DNA from: Streptomyces sp. MMG1121
GTDB taxonomy: Bacteria; Actinomycetota; Actinomycetes; Streptomycetales; Streptomycetaceae
Direction of reading: 5' to 3'
Assembly (NCBI RefSeq): GCF_001280015.1
Contig: NZ_LGDV01000251.1
Location: 369,799 to 433,798, forward strand
DNA length: 64,000 nucleotides
Part shown: piece after piece, positions 61,086 to 64,000 of the stretch
How positions within the stretch are numbered: position 1 is the first letter of the stretch
How the letters are laid out: the number at the start of each line of letters is the position of its first letter
Notes under the pieces: generated by a model
Database searches by the model: none
What the model was told of the DNA's origin: nothing
What the model saw: only the letters and a program-made list of their open reading frames with translations
Translations under genes and position numbers: made by a program

Positions 61086-62117
61086 TCAGGCCGACTCGCG
61101 CCGCACCAGCTCCGTAGGCAGAATCACCGCCGCCGGATCCTCGCCCCCCATCTGCGCCAGCAGCACCCGCACCATCTCGTTGCTGATCCGGTCCCACGGC
61201 TGCCGGATCGTGGTCAGCTCCGGGGTCGCGGCCGTCGCCGCCGGGGAGTCGTCGAAGCCGCCGACAGCGATGTCGTCCGGCACGCGCTTCCCGGCCCGGT
61301 GCAGCGCCGCCAGCACGCCCTGAGCCATCAGGTCGGAGGCCACGAACACCGCGTCCGTGTCCGGGGCCTGCGCCAGCAGCCGCTCCGCGCCCGCCTCACC
61401 GCTCGCCCGGCTGTAGTCACCGGAGACGATCAGGCTCTCGTCGGCGCCGATGCCCGCCTCGGCCAGCACCTCCTTGTAGCCCGCGAGCCGCTCCACACCA
61501 CCCGGGGTGTCCAGCGGGCCGGTGACCACACCGATCCGGCGCCGGCCCAGCGACAGCAGATGCCGGACCATGTCCCGCGCGCCGTCCCGGTCGTCGGCGG
61601 CCACGTAACTCACCTTCGAGCCGAGCCCGATCGGCTTGCCGCAGGCGACGAGCGGTACGCCCGCCTCCCGCAGCTCCTCCGCGACCGGATCACCGCAGTG
61701 GCTGGAGACCAGCAGCACCCCGTCGACATGTCCGGCGGTGATGTACCGCGTGATACGCCGCCGTTCGTCCTCGGTGCCCGCCAGCATGAGCAGCAGCGGC
61801 AGGTCGTGCGCGGCCAGCGCCTGGGTGCACCCGCGCAGCAGGACATTGAAGTTGGGATCCTCGAAGAACCGCTCCTGCGGCTCGGTCAGCAGAAAGCCGA
61901 CCGAGTCGGAGCGGCCGGTGATCAGCGAGCGGGCGTGCCGGTTCACCACGTACCCGGTCCTGCGGATGGCGGCGTCGACCGCCTCCTGCGCGGCGGGAGA
62001 GACGTAGTGCCCGCCGTTGAGCACGCGTGAGACGGTGCCGCGCGAGACGCCTGCCTCGCGCGCCACGTCGTGGATCGTCGGCGGTTTGCGCCGGCCCCCC
62101 GGATTGCTCATGGTCAT
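61086..62117 (-). CDS. LacI-family transcriptional regulator
   Basis: A 343-residue repressor. The HTH reads TIHDVAREAGVSRGTVSRVL, followed by YVVNRHARSLITGRSDSVGF and a periplasmic-binding-type sugar domain (GVVTGPLDTPGGVERLAGYK, VGGFDDSPAATAATPELTTI). ATG 62117 (or 62111). It overlaps the permease gene by 4 bp, so it is co-transcribed with, and probably controls, the sugar ABC genes upstream. Confidence 0.92.
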   Translation of the reverse strand: MTMSNPGGRRKPPTIHDVAREAGVSRGTVSRVLNGGHYVSPAAQEAVDAAIRRTGYVVNRHARSLITGRSDSVGFLLTEPQERFFEDPNFNVLLRGCTQALAAHDLPLLLMLAGTEDERRRITRYITAGHVDGVLLVSSHCGDPVAEELREAGVPLVACGKPIGLGSKVSYVAADDRDGARDMVRHLLSLGRRRIGVVTGPLDTPGGVERLAGYKEVLAEAGIGADESLIVSGDYSRASGEAGAERLLAQAPDTDAVFVASDLMAQGVLAALHRAGKRVPDDIAVGGFDDSPAATAATPELTTIRQPWDRISNEMVRVLLAQMGGEDPAAVILPTELVRRESA

Positions 62118-63019
62118 GACTTTACGGCCCCAGACAGCAGGTCGAGGCTCCAGAACCGTTGAATGACCAGGAACAGCGCGATCAGTGGAAGGACCGCGAG
62201 GAACGCGCCCGTGATCACCAGGGTGTACAGCGCCGGGGTGTTGGCGCCCTGCTCCAGCAGCGTGTACAGGCCCAGCGTGAGCGGGAACCGCTCGTCGTCG
62301 CTGAGCATGATGTACGGCAGCAGGAAGTTGTTCCACACGGCCACGAACTGGAACAGGAACACCGTGACCATGCCGGGGATCATCATGGGCAGCGCGATCC
62401 GGGTGAAGATCCGCCACTCGCTCGCCCCGTCCATCCGCCCGGCCTCCACCACGTCGGCGGGGACGGCGGCGGCCGCGTAGATCCGGGACAGATAGACGCC
62501 GTACGGCGAGAGGATCTGCGGCAGCAGCACGGACAGGTAGGAGTCCGTGAGGTTCGCCTTCGCCAGCAGCAGGTACTGCGGGACGGCGAGGATCACCGGA
62601 GGCATCAGCACGCCCGCGAGCAGGACGTTGAACATCGTCTCGCGGCCCCTGAAGCGGTAGGTCGCGAGCGCGTAGCCGCTGAACGCCGACACGGCCGTCG
62701 ACAGCAGGGCGCCGAGACCGGCGTACAGCGCGGAATTGCCCATCCACTGCCAGTAGATGCCGTCCCGGTAGGCGTTCAGGTCCTTGATGTTCTGCGTGAA
62801 CCCGGAGCCCGGCAGGAAGGTGAAGGTGGAGAACAGCTCGTGGCCGGACTTGGTGGACGCGATCACCACCCAGGCGACCGGCAGCAGCGTGTAGACCGCG
62901 CCGAGCAGCAGGGTGATCGTCGGCACCAGGGCGATCCGGCGGCGCAGCGGCGGACGCCTCGCCGTACCGGGGGTGGTGCCGGCGGCCGGGGCGGCCTGGT
63001 GGACGGCGAGGGTGCTCAT
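62114..63019 (-). CDS. Carbohydrate ABC transporter permease (MalG type)
   Basis: A 301-residue permease with six helices; the EAA loop reads VVEAGRMDGASEWRIFTRIA. ATG 63019 overlaps the MalF-type gene. The sugar is unknown; the binding protein should lie beyond the right edge of the window. Confidence 0.9.
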   Translation of the reverse strand: MSTLAVHQAAPAAGTTPGTARRPPLRRRIALVPTITLLLGAVYTLLPVAWVVIASTKSGHELFSTFTFLPGSGFTQNIKDLNAYRDGIYWQWMGNSALYAGLGALLSTAVSAFSGYALATYRFRGRETMFNVLLAGVLMPPVILAVPQYLLLAKANLTDSYLSVLLPQILSPYGVYLSRIYAAAAVPADVVEAGRMDGASEWRIFTRIALPMMIPGMVTVFLFQFVAVWNNFLLPYIMLSDDERFPLTLGLYTLLEQGANTPALYTLVITGAFLAVLPLIALFLVIQRFWSLDLLSGAVKS

Positions 63020-63990
63020 CGCGCCTCCTGCTTGTTGCGGCGGTTCGCGGCCCGCAGGAACCCGAACGACAGCAGCAGCGTGACCAGCGCGATCAGGGTC
63101 GCCTCTGCCGCCGCCGAGTAGATGTCGTTCCGGCCGAAGGCGTCCTGGTACACCTTCATCAGCGGACTCCAGGTCGTGTTGACGGAGTTGGTGAGCGGCT
63201 TGAGGGTCGTCGGCTCGTTGAACACCTGGAGCGTCGCGATGATCGAGAAGAAGAAGGTCAGCACCAGCGAGGGCGCCACCATCGGGATCTTGATCCGCAG
63301 GGCGGTCTGCAGGGGGGTGGCGCCGTCCAGCTTCGCCGCCTCGTACACCTCGGCCGGAATCGACTTCAGCGAGGTGTAGATGACGATCATGTTGAAGCCG
63401 GTGCCGCCCCAGACCGCGATGTTCGACAGGGCGAGATAGAGCGGACCGCCGTCCAGCAGGTTCGGCTGCGGCAGGTGGAGCTTTCCGAGCACGTAGAAGA
63501 AGGGGCTCACGTCCGGCAGGTACAGGAAGCCCCACAGCAGCGCCGCCACCACACCGGGGATGGCGTACGGCAGGAAGATCGCGAGCCGGGTGAACGGGGC
63601 CAGCCGCACCTTCTCGGAGTCCAGCATCAGCGCGAACAGCAGGGCGAGGCCGAGCATCACGGGTACGACGATGCAGCCGTATCCGGCCACCCGCAGCGCG
63701 CCGTCCAGCAGCTCGCTGTCCTTGAAGGCGTCGGTGTAGTTCTCGAAACCGGCCCAGACCTCCTTGCGCGCGCCCGATCCCAGGCCGAGCCCGGAGACAT
63801 GGACCTTGCGGAAACTGAGCCACAGTGCGTACCCGACGGGCAGCGCGAAGAAGAGGGCGAACAGGATCGTGGCCGGGAGGAGGAAGGCGTACGGGGCCCC
63901 CTGAAGCCGTAAGGATTCAACATGGTGTTTCGCTGTCTTCTGTGACGGATGCGAGTACCTCGGCGGTCGTAGCGAAGCGCCGTTCGGCAA
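63016..63990 (-). CDS. Carbohydrate ABC transporter permease (MalF type), start uncertain
   Basis: A permease of up to 324 residues; EAA loop VYEAAKLDGATPLQTALRIK. Hydrophobic sequence begins at GAPYAFLLPATILFALFFAL. The first about 28 residues are unremarkable and the frame nearly reaches the window edge, so the true start may lie anywhere from about 63920 to beyond 64000. Confidence 0.85.
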   Translation of the reverse strand: MPNGASLRPPRYSHPSQKTAKHHVESLRLQGAPYAFLLPATILFALFFALPVGYALWLSFRKVHVSGLGLGSGARKEVWAGFENYTDAFKDSELLDGALRVAGYGCIVVPVMLGLALLFALMLDSEKVRLAPFTRLAIFLPYAIPGVVAALLWGFLYLPDVSPFFYVLGKLHLPQPNLLDGGPLYLALSNIAVWGGTGFNMIVIYTSLKSIPAEVYEAAKLDGATPLQTALRIKIPMVAPSLVLTFFFSIIATLQVFNEPTTLKPLTNSVNTTWSPLMKVYQDAFGRNDIYSAAAEATLIALVTLLLSFGFLRAANRRNKQEAR

Positions 63991-64000
63991 GTGTCGGAAC

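Noticed and set aside
1..64000. tRNA, rRNA, CRISPR arrays or riboswitches
   Set aside because: No cloverleaf-like segments, regularly spaced repeats or cobalamin/other riboswitch boxes were noticed by eye; subtle RNAs cannot be excluded without a covariance search.

Overview
The window is very GC-rich, with GTG/TTG starts, stop-start overlaps and gene families typical of Streptomyces. It looks like an accessory (chromosome-arm-like) region: several pseudogene fragments and an IS3-family element sit among intact operons. The left 50 kb is dominated by zinc homeostasis.

Layout. (1) 1-5.6 kb: a zinc-free paralogue of ribosomal protein L32, a CmtR-like ArsR repressor with a CDF efflux pump, and a znuA-znuC-znuB-znuB-zur operon on the minus strand. 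(2) 5.6-10.7 kb: divergent from znuA, three PLP/sulfur enzymes (Y4yA-like decarboxylase, cysteine synthase-rhodanese fusion, cysteine desulfurase) and a methyltransferase. (3) 10.7-14.9 kb: a CooC-like ATPase with a 130-aa partner, a Cys-rich ferredoxin-like protein, a second Zur paralogue with a 91-aa protein, a WD40/ArsR gene scar, and a His-rich metal-binding protein. (4) 14.9-16.4 kb: decayed DNA, including a truncated S53 protease. (5) 16.4-50.4 kb: a Zur-box-associated NRPS metallophore cluster. It holds an Opp/Nik-type importer, a type II thioesterase, an MFS exporter, NRPS1 (ArCP-Cy-A-PCP-Cy-A(MT-like)-PCP), two reductase-type proteins (one a new-looking thiazolinyl imide reductase::methyltransferase fusion), a VOC protein, a BBE-type flavin oxidase, NRPS2 (TubC dock-Cy-A(MT)-PCP-TE), salicylate synthase, salicyl-AMP ligase, a YbtP/YbtQ-like ABC pair, a second ferredoxin-like protein and a degenerate CobW-family protein. 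(6) 50.6-51.9 kb: a frameshifted IS3 element and an MFS stub. (7) 52-64 kb: ordinary genes (ankyrin protein, NAD kinase, AraC regulator with MFS, NCS1 permease, SseB-like, orphan PqqB, MarR, VOC, LacI with sugar ABC permeases) and two gene remnants.

How it fits together. Eight candidate Zur boxes (15-bp palindromes related to TGAAAATnATTTTCA) lie in front of rpmF, znuA, the PLP operon, the methyltransferase, the CooC-like/ferredoxin-like pair, zur2, the Opp importer and the divergent MFS/NRPS pair. This suggests one zinc-starvation programme: spare zinc in ribosomes, import zinc with ZnuABC, and make, export and re-import a salicyl-thiazoline zincophore related to, but not the same as, coelibactin. 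The Zur-box-flanked PLP/sulfur operon and the P-loop-less CobW protein are the least explained parts. All functional statements are inferred from sequence motifs read by eye; no database search was possible.
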